Positions 1-11,159 of a DNA stretch of 64,000 nucleotides are shown here, in pieces; position 1 is the first letter of the stretch; every line of letters starts with the position of its first letter. Source of the stretch: Liolophura sinensis (lineage: Eukaryota; Mollusca; Polyplacophora; Chitonida; Chitonidae); NCBI RefSeq assembly GCF_032854445.1, contig NC_088304.1, positions 11,917,704-11,981,703 of the forward strand, in the 5' to 3' direction. The notes under the pieces were generated by a model. The model saw only the letters and a program-made list of their open reading frames with translations, did no database searches and was not told the DNA's origin. A program made the translations under genes and the position numbers.

Positions 1-171
1 GACTTTCTAGAATGCGCGTCTTGTTATGTTGCGCGTAATATTGCACTCTTCGTAAACAGGCGTACACGTAATGACGTTTTACCAGTAGTGTTCACGGTGC
101 TTTTCTTGTGTTTCACTTTTCACAAATTGTAAGATATGACATTTGTATAATGGTTCCACTTATATCTACAG

Positions 172-233
172 ATGCAAGAGAGAAGAGCGACTACAACGAA
201 AGCCATGTAATTACTGCAAAAAAGGCACCTGTG
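172..233 (+). CDS. STYXL1: STYXL1-like exon, rhodanese-like domain part
   Basis: Acceptor ctacag|AT and donor GTG|gtaagg bound 62 nt. The leading AT completes a split Asp codon. The peptide contains DYNESHVITAKKAP, matching the family's YDESHVITA segment. Confidence 0.85.
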
Positions 234-3200
234 GTAAGGCCTATATCACACTTAATTGCATACCTAATTGTTTCACATCACAGCCTGCAAGCTTTCATCT
301 CCCCCTCCCCGGCCCCTGCATTAGAACTTATTATTTCATTTTTTGCCAGAAATTGTCACAGTTAGGGCACTGTATGGCATTATCATAAAACACAATAATG
401 ATAAAAACAAAAGAAAGAGAGAAAAAAAGACTATATACTGCATCTGCAACAGTTTACCAAATTGCATGTAGTTGGATAGGGACAAGTAACCAGGTGTTGT
501 TAGCCCTAAGGCAAAGACAAACTTTTCAAATCACAATTTCTGGCTAAGTTGTATATGGTATGTATTTGGTTAATTTGTGTAAAGAAATAATTTGTGGTAA
601 AGTTAGCTACTCCAGTTTGCAGTAATGTCATTCACTTGCAAGTATTTTCAATCATTGTAATATACACCTGCTATATCGGCTGTTAAATAAGCAGTTAAGA
701 TAGGAGTTTCAAGTGTGCATGACTGACATCTCTTCGCTCAGGGGCAAACTCTTCACATGACCACGATGAAGCATTGTAATGTGACCCTTAGTGGTCAGAC
801 ATATATTGCAGAAAATTCTGCGTGCATTTTATTTGAGTGTAAAGGTAAAGTTGAAGAGTCAGAAAAATACAGATAAAAAGCTTGAACTGTGCTGAATTCT
901 GGGCTGTCACCAGAATGTAATGTTGCACGATTATGTATTCATGTGATTTAGATACATGTATGACTCTTTCTGGGCGTCCATAGCACTCTTGTACCATTCT
1001 AAACAGCTGTTCCCCTCAGGACTGGAGCTACGTGCTTTATCAGGGTGACATATCCATCATTATAGTATATGAGCAAAATGGTTTTATCTAGGGTATACAT
1101 ATTTCTAGTTCACCGACTGTACATAGTGAAGCATGTGTGCTCAGCAAAATTGATTTATTTATTTATTTATTTGATTGGTGTTTTATGCAGTACTCAATAA
1201 TATTTCACTTATACGACGGCGGCCAGCATTATGGTGGGAGGAAACCGGGCAGAGCCTGGGGGAAACCCACAACCATCCACAGGTTGCTGGCAAACCTTCC
1301 CACTTACAGCCGGAGAGGAAGCCAGCATGAGCTGGACTTGAAGTCACAGTGACCGCATTGGTGAGAGGCTCCTGGGTCATTACGCTGTGCTAGCATGCTA
1401 ACCAACTGAGCCACGGAGGCCCCCCGGCAAAATTGAATTACTAAGAATAGCCACTCATTTCACACGGAGATGGTTACAATAATGTCATTCAGTGCAAATC
1501 ACCTGATTTTCCTGATATTTGGCTGAACTGCAGGTAGCTACACAAATCCGATGAAAACATGCAAATTAAATGTTAGATTTTTACTCCCAATGGTTTTTGA
1601 TGTGTGGCCTTTTAAAAATGGGGCACCACACTCTTTTTTTTCCAGTAGCGAATGATTTTAAGAGAGCAATATCTCAGATGTCCTTGTACATGTATGTATA
1701 TATACAAGTTGAAATTTGTCATGTACACTGTTTGGTAACTATAGATGCTGAAAAATGAGATATACCTGAAACAGCAGACACGTTTGTCAATTTATAGTGT
1801 GCTGAACATAGCTTTTCATTTGAAAGCTGTCATGTACATTGTTTGGTAACAATAACTCCTAGGATTTTTTTGTGTGTTTTATATGTATGTTACTTGGTCT
1901 TTGTCTTGAAACTATATGAGCATCTCACATGTACAAACAATCATCTAAAATACAAAAAAAACAAAGAAAAAAAATGACAAATTTAGTATGACGGCCCTGG
2001 GTTATTAATACTTTAGCTGGAAAAAGTCATATAGTGTGATAGTAAAATTTTTCCAGATATAAATTCTGTATTCTTGAAACCATGACGATGATGTGCACAT
2101 TTTAAACTCTCATATAGCTATTCGTTCTGATTACTTTCATAGGCGTTTATCTTTCATTTGCAGGATAGTAACAAAGATTTTATTATCCCATATGATGCAG
2201 AGCTGGAGTGTAAACAAAATGTTGTGATCTATGACAGTAACACCACAGACCTAGCAGAGGACAGTAAGTACACAGTCCTTAGGTTAAAGGACAACTAACA
2301 TGGTTTAAGAATATCAACAGAGTTAAGAACAATATCAGATGAAAATTAAAACTAACAAAATGCATGTACACATCTCCTTCGTTATAAAACCTTGTAGTAC
2401 AACATGCGATTCAGTATGACCAGTCACAAATGTGCCCCCCCCCCAGAATTAGTAATAGTTACTGTTATTAGTTCAGATAAATGTAGCTCCTGAGAAATTA
2501 CACTGCCTTATATGTTATCAAAGCATTTAATATTTTTTTTAAATTGTTCACTATACAGCCTGATTTTTCTTATAATTAAATTAAGTATCCTACAGTCTGT
2601 GATGATACATGTGTTTGTGCTGGTGTGATTGACAGGTCCTGCAGTGCGCTGTGGGAAGGCCATGTGGGATATGGGCAGCAGGAACACTGTCAAAATCCTG
2701 AAAGGTAAATTTCTGTCCATGAATGGAAATGTTGTCCATGGCTGTGGTGATCATTTTCCATGATTGTGAAAGTTGTCACGGTGTTGATCTTATAACATTA
2801 TTTCGATGTTTGTTTTGGAAGGTACATGGTTGATAATATCTTGCTGAGAAAATGTAAGTTTCAGCACCAAAAGTAGTGTTTTATTACCCTCATTTGCCTC
2901 TGAAAATTCACTTTTTGTCTGCCAGATTTGGGCTTATTTGCAGTATGTGACTCAGTTCTACTCTAGTTTCCGAGGGCACATGTTCCCCAAGAAGTAATCC
3001 ACCAAAGTAGGGACAGTTCTTGACCCAACCATGGTCCTTTTTTTAAGAACAAATTGTGTGGAAATATACATATATACCTAAACTATTGTAATCACATAAA
3101 AAGATATGTTGCAGGTTGTAGCTGAGTGTTTAGGACACAAGTCTTTCAGTCGCTAGGGTACATGAGGTACAGCCCTTTTGCGCTATTCTCAGGTCCTTTG

Positions 3201-5980
3201 TGACAGTGCATGGTTAACAGTGCTTGTAAGGCTGTTCATGTTCTTTATTACATGAAATTTATTTGAGATTATTTACCTTGATAATGGCACACATTTGAGC
3301 AGGCTTAGTGGGGGGAAATATCTTTAGAAGTACATTGCCAAAGGCCGATGATTTATTCAAGGCGTACTAGTTTTTTTTTGTGTGCCCATAAATCTGGCTA
3401 ACTGATGTCATAAGAATGGATGATTCTGGAGTATGGATATGTTAAAATATGACAAACAGCAATTGCTCAAAGTGATTCCAGTATAATCAAATGTCTCGGG
3501 AACACAGACAAAAGAATCTTAAACTGTGCAATTACGACTGAATACTTTGTATTTTCATTTTTTTTTTTAACATAGGAGGATATGAGCAGTTTTCAGCACT
3601 TTACCCATTTCTAAGAACACAAAAAATTTTGTACATGCCAAGGGTGAGTATTATGCTAATAACATTCTAGCAATTTTGTAACATGTTATTGTCATGTTTG
3701 GGGAATTAAAGGAAAGTAATCAAGACATATTCAGTATTCTGTACCTTAATTGTGCTGTATACAGTTCATCTATTCTTTCTCAAGGCATACTGCTATCAGT
3801 TGAAAAGCAGTTAACGATGGTGGCATGTGTTCATAAGGCTTGTGTTCCACCAGTGTGGGACCAAAGCCTGTGTGTCACACATGGGAATGTCAGTAATTTT
3901 AAGTTATTTATTTATTTGATTGGTGTTTTATGCCGTATTCAATAATATTTCACTTATACAATGGCAACCAGCATTATGTTGGGAGGAAACGGGGCAGAGC
4001 CCAGGGGAAACCCACAACCATCCGCAGGTTGCTGGAACACCTTTCCGCTTACAGCCAGAGAGGAAGCCAGCATGAGCTGGACTTAAACTCATACTGACCG
4101 CATTGGTGAGAGGCTCCTGGGTCATCACGCTTTGCTAGCGCGTTAACTAACTGAGCCATGAAGTCTGCGCCAGAAACTTTAAAGTCAGGTCCATGCTTTA
4201 CCTGGTTTCCTCCACCCATAAAACTGACCCTCATGGTGAAAAAAAAAAAAAAATGGCAAAAATTCTTGACTTCAGTATTAAACAACAATTAGGTATCTTT
4301 TTACGACATATTTTGTAGCTCAAGCTTAACAACTTTCTAGTTTGCACATATTTTCCATCAGTGGTCAAAAGTTTTTGGCGTTGATGTCAACTTTTAGCAC
4401 CCTGAGGGATCTTCCCAAACAGAATTGTTTTGACATCTGACATGGTGTTTGGACACATCCTAAACTGCATATTGTTATTTCACAGAAAAAAAGCATATGT
4501 TTTGTGAATCCTTTAAGTCAGTCAATTCATTGGGTTTATTAAGGGGTGTTGGTCTATGGGCCTTGCCTGGTTTCCTTTGTGCTTTGTCTGGTTTCCTCAA
4601 GGCTTTGTCTGGTCTCCTCTGGGCTTTGCCATTTTTCCTTTCAGAACCCTTTACTTTCTATACACTTCAATTGCAAAGTTTCATTCTCCTTTGTCATGTC
4701 CAATGTTCAGTGGAGCCACTTAATACATGTATATACACCTATATTTTAGGAGATGGATGAACTGGAGACCTATCCTGCTGAGATTATCCCAGGCCTGTTA
4801 TATCTGGGTAACTGGAGACAGGCTAATGCCCCCAATGTCCAGAAAGACCTCAAAATACAGGCTCATATTAACTGCTGTGTGGAGACAGGGTCATTGTGAG
4901 TATGGTTCAGACCCTAGGGTCACATACATGTAGTTGTCTTAGACGTGTAGGCAAAGAAAACACTTGACATGAAGTACCTTTATATGTCAGAAGGCTGAAG
5001 TATCATTTAAAAATGTACAGGAAAATTGTCCAAATTATTATTTTTTTTAGATTCTTTTTTTTTCAATGGACAGATCTTTTCTTACCATACTGTGACCCAG
5101 TTATATCACATCAGGTTTTTGCCATGTAAAACACACAGGTTGTTATAGTTCTGCATTCAGAATGCATGTACGTTGCACTTTGTACACGTAGAGGCTCAAG
5201 TCGAACCTATTCAGGTTCACCGGATGGACCTTATTAAAGGAACCATTTCACCAAAAAATAAGGGTGTGACACGGGGTCCCAACAGACCACAATATAAGCT
5301 AATTCTTTTAAAAGATTTTAGTTAACCTGAAAAATTCCTGAAGAAAAGGACATCAGTATATAAATGAAACTTTAAGAGTGCTTAAATCTGTTAAATTTAC
5401 TCTACTTGAGTGTTTTCTTTACCTTAACCAATGTGACATTAAGCCATAATCATTCATTTATCCTTTACCTTTAGATCAAGCTTTGTTTCAACTTTTGGTA
5501 TTATACCTGACTGTTGATTTGAATTTGAATTTTCAGTGGTATTGAAGTGAAATAAAAATTTTTATGGCGAAACCAGGTCACAGTTTTGACACAGTATACT
5601 GTTTTGAAGTTAAGGATAAATGTGCAGGGTTAAGGAATGATAAACAGGTGCAATAACAGGATGAGACATTGATTTAACAGATATTTGGTGAAAATTACCC
5701 ACACACTCAAGTGTTTAGGTGTTTTCACCAATACCAGGATAATTATTAAGGGGAAATAACTCCACAGACGGCCTGGTTATATCAGTATTGTATACATCTG
5801 TAGATACATCATGATTCTTACAACAATGTTCCCAAAGTAGCCTATCTGTGATGTAACCAATAACCAAGGCAAAGTGGGTAATGTAAAGGTCAGTTGTAAT
5901 TTTGTGGCCAAGGGACAATAAATGCCCAGTGGGTTGTCCAGGGCTAACTGGCAAAAATGTATACTGTTCTGATAGTATTA

Positions 5981-6028
<48 letters not shown>

Positions 6029-7690
6029 AATGAAAAACCAATGTACACTGTGACCAGGAGGGGCATAATTATTTTCTGCCTGGTGTTCGCGCGAGGCAGC
6101 ACTCCGTAACTTGTCCAGCCTGTTACAACTTGAGACTGTGGTAGTCTATGAAATAATGTTGTAATGGTTAGAACACCTCAAGAAATGAACAAAATGTGTA
6201 AGTTATTATTAATAGTGTGGGGTAGCTATGGTGTACATGTACAATGGTAAGTGCTTTCCACTAAAGTGTGGTTTGTCAAAATGCACTTACAAAACCACAT
6301 AAATGACTTAAAATGATACTTTTGATGTTAAGTTTTTATGAATCACAAAAACTCTCAACTGTCCCTGTATGGTAGATTAATCAGTCACAAACAGTATGTG
6401 TTGCTGGAAAAATTGTGAACTTAAGGTGAAATACATGTACATTACATATCAAAATATGACTTTAACCCAAGTTATCTTACCACGCATATGTTAACTGAAC
6501 ATGTGGATATTCTTTCAGCTTTTCAGAGTCTTCAGACAACCTGCTTCATCTGCCTGTGCCAGACGAGAATGACAGCCATTTGTTCACTAGTTTTAAGAAA
6601 GCCTGCACTTTTATTGGTAAGATTCTCTCCTCAATGGCCCCCATTATCATTCCCCCCCCCCCCCCACAAAATATAAAAATAATAAAAAGATTAAAAAAAT
6701 CAAAAGTAAAGTCAAACCAATTTAATGGCAACCAACAAACTCTTTTCACAGATAAATTTAAGAATGAGAAGGCGGTGTGGGTGTTGTCTTTATAGCTTGT
6801 ATGATGTCATGAGAATCTGTTTTCTGTGATGTTCTTGTGACAAGTGTTCAGTTGAGGAGAATGTGGTGTTGGTATTTTCTTTACAGCTTTGATATTGTTC
6901 TTGCAGATAAATTTAAGGATGAGAAGAAAGTGGTACTGGTGTTTTCTCAGCTAGGGATCAGTCGCAGTGCCACAGTAGTGATGGCATATCTGATGTACCA
7001 TTTCAAGTGGTCCTTGAAGGTAAGAGTATATTAAAGATTTTTTGGGTTTGGATTATTTATTTATGTATTTTTTGTTTGTTTGTTTGTTTGTTTGTTTGAT
7101 ATGTGATGGCAGACTCAGAAATTATTTACTTATAAAATGATGTTATATTTTGAATGAAAGAAACTGGAGTACCTGCAGTCAGCCGTTCACCTTTGGCAAA
7201 GTGTACATATAATAAAATATCATATTGGTGAAAGGCAAGTGGTTGCCAACAAACTTCATGTCAGGCTGCATGAAAGAGCAATGTCAACCATATATTGCCT
7301 CCAAGAACTTGAGAAGAATATAAGCAGTCTCGAAAATTCTTTGTCTGAGAATGTCACTGAACTCGCAGGTATATTGTGTTATATATATTATTACAATAAA
7401 TTATATATATAGATTACATTTATATGTAATATTTATTTATTTTTTACACAAATGTAGGTGAAATTTATATACAATTAGAATTCAATAAAATAATATCAGT
7501 GCGCGATGTAAATGAATTTGTTTTCACTTGTGTTTGTTGATATCTATTCCCTGTGCAGGAAGCCTACGAACACGCCTTGAAATGCAGCCCAATAGTGCGG
7601 CCGAACCGAGGTTTTGTCGTACAACTACAACAGCTTGAAAAGCAACTGCACGGTCGCTCGAGTACGGATATCCGCGACCCAAACTTCTAA
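172..7690 (+). CDS. STYXL1: STYXL1-like pseudophosphatase (DUSP24 family), eight 3' exons; 5' end outside the window
   Basis: Exons 172-233, 2164-2263, 2636-2704, 3576-3643, 4750-4895, 6519-6616, 6907-7019 and 7559-7690 have AG acceptors, GT donors (last exon ends at a stop) and matching phases, giving one open frame of 788 nt ending in TAA. The first four encode a rhodanese/CH2-like domain (motif NESHVITA, then YDSN and KGGYEQF). The next four encode an atypical dual-specificity phosphatase domain (EIIPGLLYLGNW, QKDLKIQAHIN). The phosphatase loop reads VFSQLGISRSA, where active enzymes have HCxxGxxRS. The nucleophilic Cys is Ser, as in vertebrate STYXL1, so the protein should be catalytically dead. 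Vertebrate STYXL1 is a regulatory scaffold linked to G3BP1 and to mitochondrial PTPMT1; that role is family knowledge. The initiator Met and the start of the rhodanese domain lie upstream of base 1. The gene converges on NLK. Confidence 0.9.
1154..1426 (-). repeat. SINE-A copy 1, full length
   Basis: tRNA-derived head at the 1426 side (GAGGCC...TGGCTCAGTTGGTTAGC), a body with CCAGCTCATGCTGGCTTCC, a tail of AAATA/TAAA units at the 1154 side. It is flanked by a 10-bp direct duplication gcaaaattga at 1144-1153 and 1427-1436. Confidence 0.9.
2164..2263 (+). CDS. STYXL1: STYXL1-like exon, rhodanese-like domain part
   Basis: Acceptor tttgcag|GAT, donor GACA|gtaagt, 100 nt. It encodes an acidic stretch and then NVVIYDSNTTDLAED, equivalent to the CVVYDNNSS strand of vertebrate STYXL1. 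It ends in phase 1. Confidence 0.85.
2636..2704 (+). CDS. STYXL1: STYXL1-like exon
   Basis: Acceptor gacag|GT, donor AAAG|gtaaat, 69 nt. It encodes a short segment ending in NTVKILKG, the start of the conserved (I)LKGGYE strand completed by the next exon. Confidence 0.8.
3576..3643 (+). CDS. STYXL1: STYXL1-like exon, end of rhodanese-like domain
   Basis: Acceptor acatag|GA, donor AGG|gtgagt, 68 nt. It encodes GYEQFSALYPFLRTQKILYM, close to the vertebrate GGYERFSGTYHFLRTQKI region. It ends in phase 0. Confidence 0.88.
3900..4166 (-). repeat. SINE-A copy 2, near full length
   Basis: Same head, body and tail as copy 1, in a STYXL1 intron and antisense to that gene. The flanking duplication is decayed (aattttaag/aactttaaag). 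Confidence 0.88.
4172..4290 (+). repeat. Decayed 3' tail of a SINE-A-like subfamily
   Basis: CTGGTTTCCTCCACCCATAA AACTGACC... followed by ATTCTTGACTTCAGTATTAAAC resembles the SINE-A 3' end (GGTTTCCTCCCACC...ATTCTTGAGTACGGCGTAAAAC). It lacks the head. Confidence 0.5.
4750..4895 (+). CDS. STYXL1: STYXL1-like exon, start of phosphatase-like domain
   Basis: Acceptor attttag|GAG, donor TCATT|gtgagt, 146 nt. It encodes ELETYPAEIIPGLLYLGNW followed by QKDLKIQAHIN, the family's P-x-EIVPG-x-x-x-GN and QKDLKIKAHVN motifs. Confidence 0.9.
5265..5435 (+). repeat. Repeat D, copy 1
   Basis: About 165 bp aligned with the reverse complement of 8968-9145: CCCAACAGACCAC, then GAAAAATTC, ending GAGTGTTTTCTTTACCTTAA. 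Diverged and unclassified. Confidence 0.55.
5984..6026. repeat. (TA)n microsatellite
   Basis: About 21 uninterrupted AT dinucleotides in a STYXL1 intron. Confidence 0.95.
6519..6616 (+). CDS. STYXL1: STYXL1-like exon, phosphatase-like domain middle
   Basis: Acceptor ctttcag|C, donor ATTG|gtaaga, 98 nt. It encodes SSDNLLHLPVPDENDSHLF and then FKKACTFI, the general-acid-loop region and following helix of the DUSP fold. Confidence 0.85.
6746..6897 (+). repeat. Two decayed tandem copies of the acceptor and 5' part of a STYXL1 exon
   Basis: At 6746 the sequence ttcacagATAAATTTAAGAA repeats the acceptor and first codons of the exon at 6907 (in the same phase: DKFKNEKAVWVLSL then TAG). A second, more decayed copy starts near 6831 (ttcttgtgac...) and keeps GAGAATGTGGTGTTGGTATTTTCT. 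With the true exon this makes a three-unit tandem array of roughly 66-85 bp units. Use of the 6750 acceptor would add a premature stop. Confidence 0.75.
6907..7019 (+). CDS. STYXL1: STYXL1-like exon with degenerate P-loop
   Basis: Acceptor cttgcag|AT, donor TTGAAG|gtaaga, 113 nt. It encodes KVVLVFSQLGISRSATVVM. Ser replaces the catalytic Cys and Phe the preceding His, while the GxxRS phosphate-binding part is kept. Two degenerate copies of the start of this exon lie directly upstream (6746-6897). Confidence 0.92.
7559..7690 (+). CDS. STYXL1: STYXL1-like terminal exon and stop
   Basis: Acceptor ctgtgcag|GAA, 132 nt, ending in TAA at 7688-7690. The peptide carries CSPIVRPNRGFVVQLQQLEK and ends DIRDPNF, matching the vertebrate CPNRGLVSQLLEWEK...IMDPLY end. 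Confidence 0.9.
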   Translation, partial: EAYEHALKCSPIVRPNRGFVVQLQQLEKQLHGRSSTDIRDPNF

Positions 7691-8067
7691 CTCATGTTAT
7701 CGGCGTGTTGACATACAGAATGTCATGTCGGCTTCTTCCTTACACTTTTATTTACCAAGTGCTCATCATGAGAAAAAGACCGGATACTGTTTCTAATATT
7801 ACATGTAATTATAATGTATTACTCCTTTAATTTGTGTAATATACAGGACTTGTGATGAGGAATACTACATGTACTATTATTGGCATACGAATATGAATTT
7901 GATCCAGTTTGTTCCATTCCTGGTTAATTAGAGATGTACTTTTGTTGTTTCAGTTTACCCAGTTTTTGTTTTTATGATCTGTTATATGCAGCTGTCCTTG
8001 CATGGAAGCTTTAAGCATTTCTGTGATGGTAGAGAGGCTTCCAGTCTTACTTGTTCTGTATTTCTTC

Positions 8068-8158
<91 letters not shown>

Positions 8159-8822
8159 CCAATTTTTAGTGTAAACATCATGTATTAATACAGGTGCGAG
8201 AGGCCTGTTTTTCCCTTGGTCAGGTAAATCATATGACTCCATGTTGCTTGTGTATGTGACCTTTACAAAGCAACAGACTGTGATGCTTGATGACTTAGAT
8301 GGACTTTCTATACTTATACATGTCATGTAACTCTTTACAGTTTCTCCATGATATTTAAATAATGTACACACATGATTGTGTTGATTATTAACATGTGTTA
8401 AGAGTTCAGAAACATGATGTGATGTTTAATTGTTACAGGTAATTGCGCTCAATTGCGCTCAATGTACACCATCTGAAAAAACTAGAATATTTGTTTTTTG
8501 TTGTTTTTTTTTTAACTTTCCCAAATGATTTCTTTTTAACAAGAGCATTTTTTCTTTGAGTTCCACCTTGTCAAAAATTTGTTATTTTCATTTTGTTAAT
8601 TTGTAATTTAATTGCAACTATTGTTAATGTGTATGTCATTTTCCTCCTACTTTTACATTATTGTTTGCATAGAATGTAATACATCAACATTAAACTAGGT
8701 TTAGATCATATGTGCCTAGAAAATGTCAACAGAGGATATGCATGTAATCTTTTCCCAAGTGGAAAAATTGATGGTAGAAAATAAATATTGCCATCATTAT
8801 TTAATATACATATCTTAATAAA
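7691..8822 (+). other. Probable STYXL1-like 3' UTR region with candidate polyadenylation signals
   Basis: No coding potential was seen after the stop. AATAAA hexamers occur at 8780-8785 and 8817-8822. A long (TA)n tract sits at 8071-8160. The real cleavage site cannot be fixed from sequence alone. Confidence 0.4.
8071..8160. repeat. (TA)n microsatellite with TATG interruptions
   Basis: About 90 bp beginning GGTATATA and ending TATATACC, so the whole tract is self-complementary. It follows the STYXL1 stop by about 380 bases. Confidence 0.95.
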
Positions 8823-8967
8823 GACTAGCTTTATTTTTTTCATGCAAGCAGTTTTTGGCCTGGTCTTTGCCTCATGGTTAAGGTTTTGGTTTGAATCCCA
8901 GCGTGGAACAAGGAATTTAAAAGTTTTCTGTCTCCACTTACTTAAAATGACCTAAAAGTCCAGCCTT

Positions 8968-9145
8968 CGTTAAAGGCAAAGAAAACACTAAAATTAAAAT
9001 ATTTGACAGATGAAAGTTCATTAAACAGCGTCCAGAAAAGTTGTTTGGTTTATGTTTTCAGAATTTTTCTAGCCCACTAAAATGCATTTAAAACACAGAA
9101 TTCTATAGTGGTCTGTTGGGAGCCAGAGTGTATCAGTGACATCAC
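8968..9145 (-). repeat. Repeat D, copy 2
   Basis: Reverse-complement partner of 5265-5435, with the same CCCAACAGACCAC and TAGTGTTTTCTTTGCCTTTA anchors. Confidence 0.55.
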
Positions 9146-9703
9146 AGCAATATTTTGTGCCTTTCAAGGTCCATTTGTTGAAGGCATTCATAACTCTGAA
9201 TAAAGATGCATTTTGAATGATAAAATACAGCAATCTATGTGTGACAATTGGCAAAAAACTGAAGTGACATCACTGGCCCAAATATGGTCAAAAAATGCCA
9301 CAGTAGAAGTTTTAAATGCATTTTACGAGGTCGAAAAATATTCCAAAAAAGTAAATAAATAAAATAAAAACAAATAAATCAAACTATTTTTTCAGACAAT
9401 ATCTAGTGATCTTTCTTATGACATATACTTCATCTTTGCCTTTAAGTTGCACAGATTGCCTGATTTTGGGAGTACTGTTGATCTTAGACAGGCGTTTTGA
9501 GGTTTGTTCAAAAGGCAGGATGATATCCAGCTGGGAATTTATAAGTTTCATTACCAAAATATTAATGAATGACATTTATTTGCCTCAAAAAGTGCATATT
9601 TGGGGGTAAAATTTCAAGTTATGTAACAGGATATTTGTGGCAATAAGTGTTTGTCAGGGCTTTGAGGGCTATTAGATGGTGTTGGTCTTACATTAAATTT
9701 GGT

Positions 9704-9791
9704 AAAGATAAGTTGTCTTCCACCATGAGTATAACATATGCAGTTAGCTAAAGATAAGTTGTCTTCCACCATGAGTATAACATATGCAATT
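9704..9791. repeat. 46-bp tandem duplication
   Basis: AAAGATAAGTTGTCTTCCAC and the following CATGAGTATAACATATGCA occur at 9704 and 9750 with no differences over about 39 bases. Confidence 0.93.
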
Positions 9792-10439
9792 TGCTGATTT
9801 TGTGGGGAAAAGTGTATGCGTCTCGCGTGGAAAAGTCTCTTATTTTCTAGCTCTCAGGCTGGTAGTTTTCTCCAGCTTCCTTCACCCATGAAACAGACCA
9901 CTAACTTTATAAGGAAAATATTCATGATTGCAATGCCTTAAACACAAATCAAATACAGAAATATTTTACAAGTCGGAGTAAGCGCAGCAACGACGAGCTG
10001 GATTTTAACTCGCAACCATATTGGTTCGGCTGATGGCAGGTTGTTACTGTTGGATTTCTGGATTTGCACCTAAAGCAGCTGTGTAATGGTAGTGCACAAG
10101 TTGAAACGAGGTGACAGCTTTGATAGCCTAATGGTTGAAACATCAGCTTCAATGTTGGCAGAACCTGGTCGGGTCATACTAAAGATTTTAAAAAATGGTC
10201 CTTTTCGCCACCTCTCTTGGCGCTCAGCAATTAGAGGTTAGAGCAAGGAAACAGGACTGGTTGGCCAGGTGTCAGCATAATGTGACTGGGTGAGGTACAT
10301 CTCATGTCTGGTGTCTTCGGCATGATACTTAAGTGGTGGCAGCACTTTTGTGGCAAGGACTCGCTCTGCCACACGAAGACAGTATATGTACAGACACCTC
10401 ATCCTCTCTGTACACATACAGTAATGACAAAGCCCTGTA

Positions 10440-10645
10440 AACCTTCAACCACTACAAGTTTTTTCAGTGGAATTTATGCACAGAGTTATTATGAAAATGA
10501 CACTACAAATGATTTGTTTGTGGCATTAAGGATGCAATCTTCATTAAATTCTGCAAATTATTTCTCTACACTTCCCAGTTCGCTCAGAATGTTTCAAAAT
10601 ATTGGTTACACAGGCGGTTGAAAAGGTTGAGTTTAGGGGAAGTTC
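10440..10645 (+). repeat. Repeat C, copy 1 (unclassified)
   Basis: About 200 bp shared with 42573-42772 and 59125-59598: TTCAGTGGAATTTATGCA, TTATTATGAAAATGAC, GCAAATTATTTCTC, a TTTCAAAATATTGG block and GGTTGAAAAGGTTGA. The 105-codon open frame over this copy is interrupted in both other copies, so it is treated as non-coding. Confidence 0.75.
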
Positions 10646-10668
10646 AAGCCTGGTTTGGGACACATAAT

Positions 10669-10978
10669 TCTAGACTCTATTGCATTTGTTGAAGGTGTCT
10701 TGTTTCCCATAAATATCTGAATTGTCGCATGCGGAAATGTTCGTCAGTAACTTGCCACAGGTTGAGTGATTTCTAGACTCTATTGCATTTGTTGAAGGTG
10801 TCTTGTTTCCCATAAATATCTGAATTGTCGCACGTGGAAATGTTTGTCAGTAACTTGCCACAGGTTGAGTGATTTCTAGACTCTATTGCATTTGTTGAAG
10901 GTGTCTTGTTTGCCATAAATATCTGAATTGTCCCATGCGGAAATGTTAGTCAGTAACTTGCCACAGGTTGAGTGATTA
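10669..10978. repeat. 103-bp tandem repeat, three copies
   Basis: Units begin TCTAGACTCTATTGCATTTG at 10669, 10772 and 10875 and end CCACAGGTTGAGTGATT. Only a few substitutions separate them. Confidence 0.95.
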
Positions 10979-11159
10979 CCTGGGAGCTTCACACCGACTG
11001 TCATGGTGTGGAAAACAAATCCCTGAGTTCAGTGTTAAGCAACAGTCAAATGCCTAACACATAAATGAAATTCAATGTAAAACTTTCAAGAATTTTAGCT
11101 AGGATATGAGAAAGACAAAAAAAAAAAAACTATGCAAGAGACCAAAGACATTGATATTT

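Larger units (their letters stand above)
8823..11159. other. Intergenic stretch between convergent genes, repeat fragments only
   Basis: It contains a reverse copy of repeat D, a 46-bp tandem duplication, a repeat C copy, a three-unit 103-bp tandem repeat, and decayed SINE-like heads (for example near 8870 and 10120). No coding exon was recognised. Confidence 0.5.

Noticed and set aside
3120-3180. tRNA-like stretch GTAGCTGAGTGTTTAGGACA
   Set aside because: Resembles a decayed SINE head; no acceptor stem or B box of usable quality.
10304-10621. 105-codon frame ending in the repeat C copy
   Set aside because: Both other copies of the repeat carry stops and shifts in the same frame.
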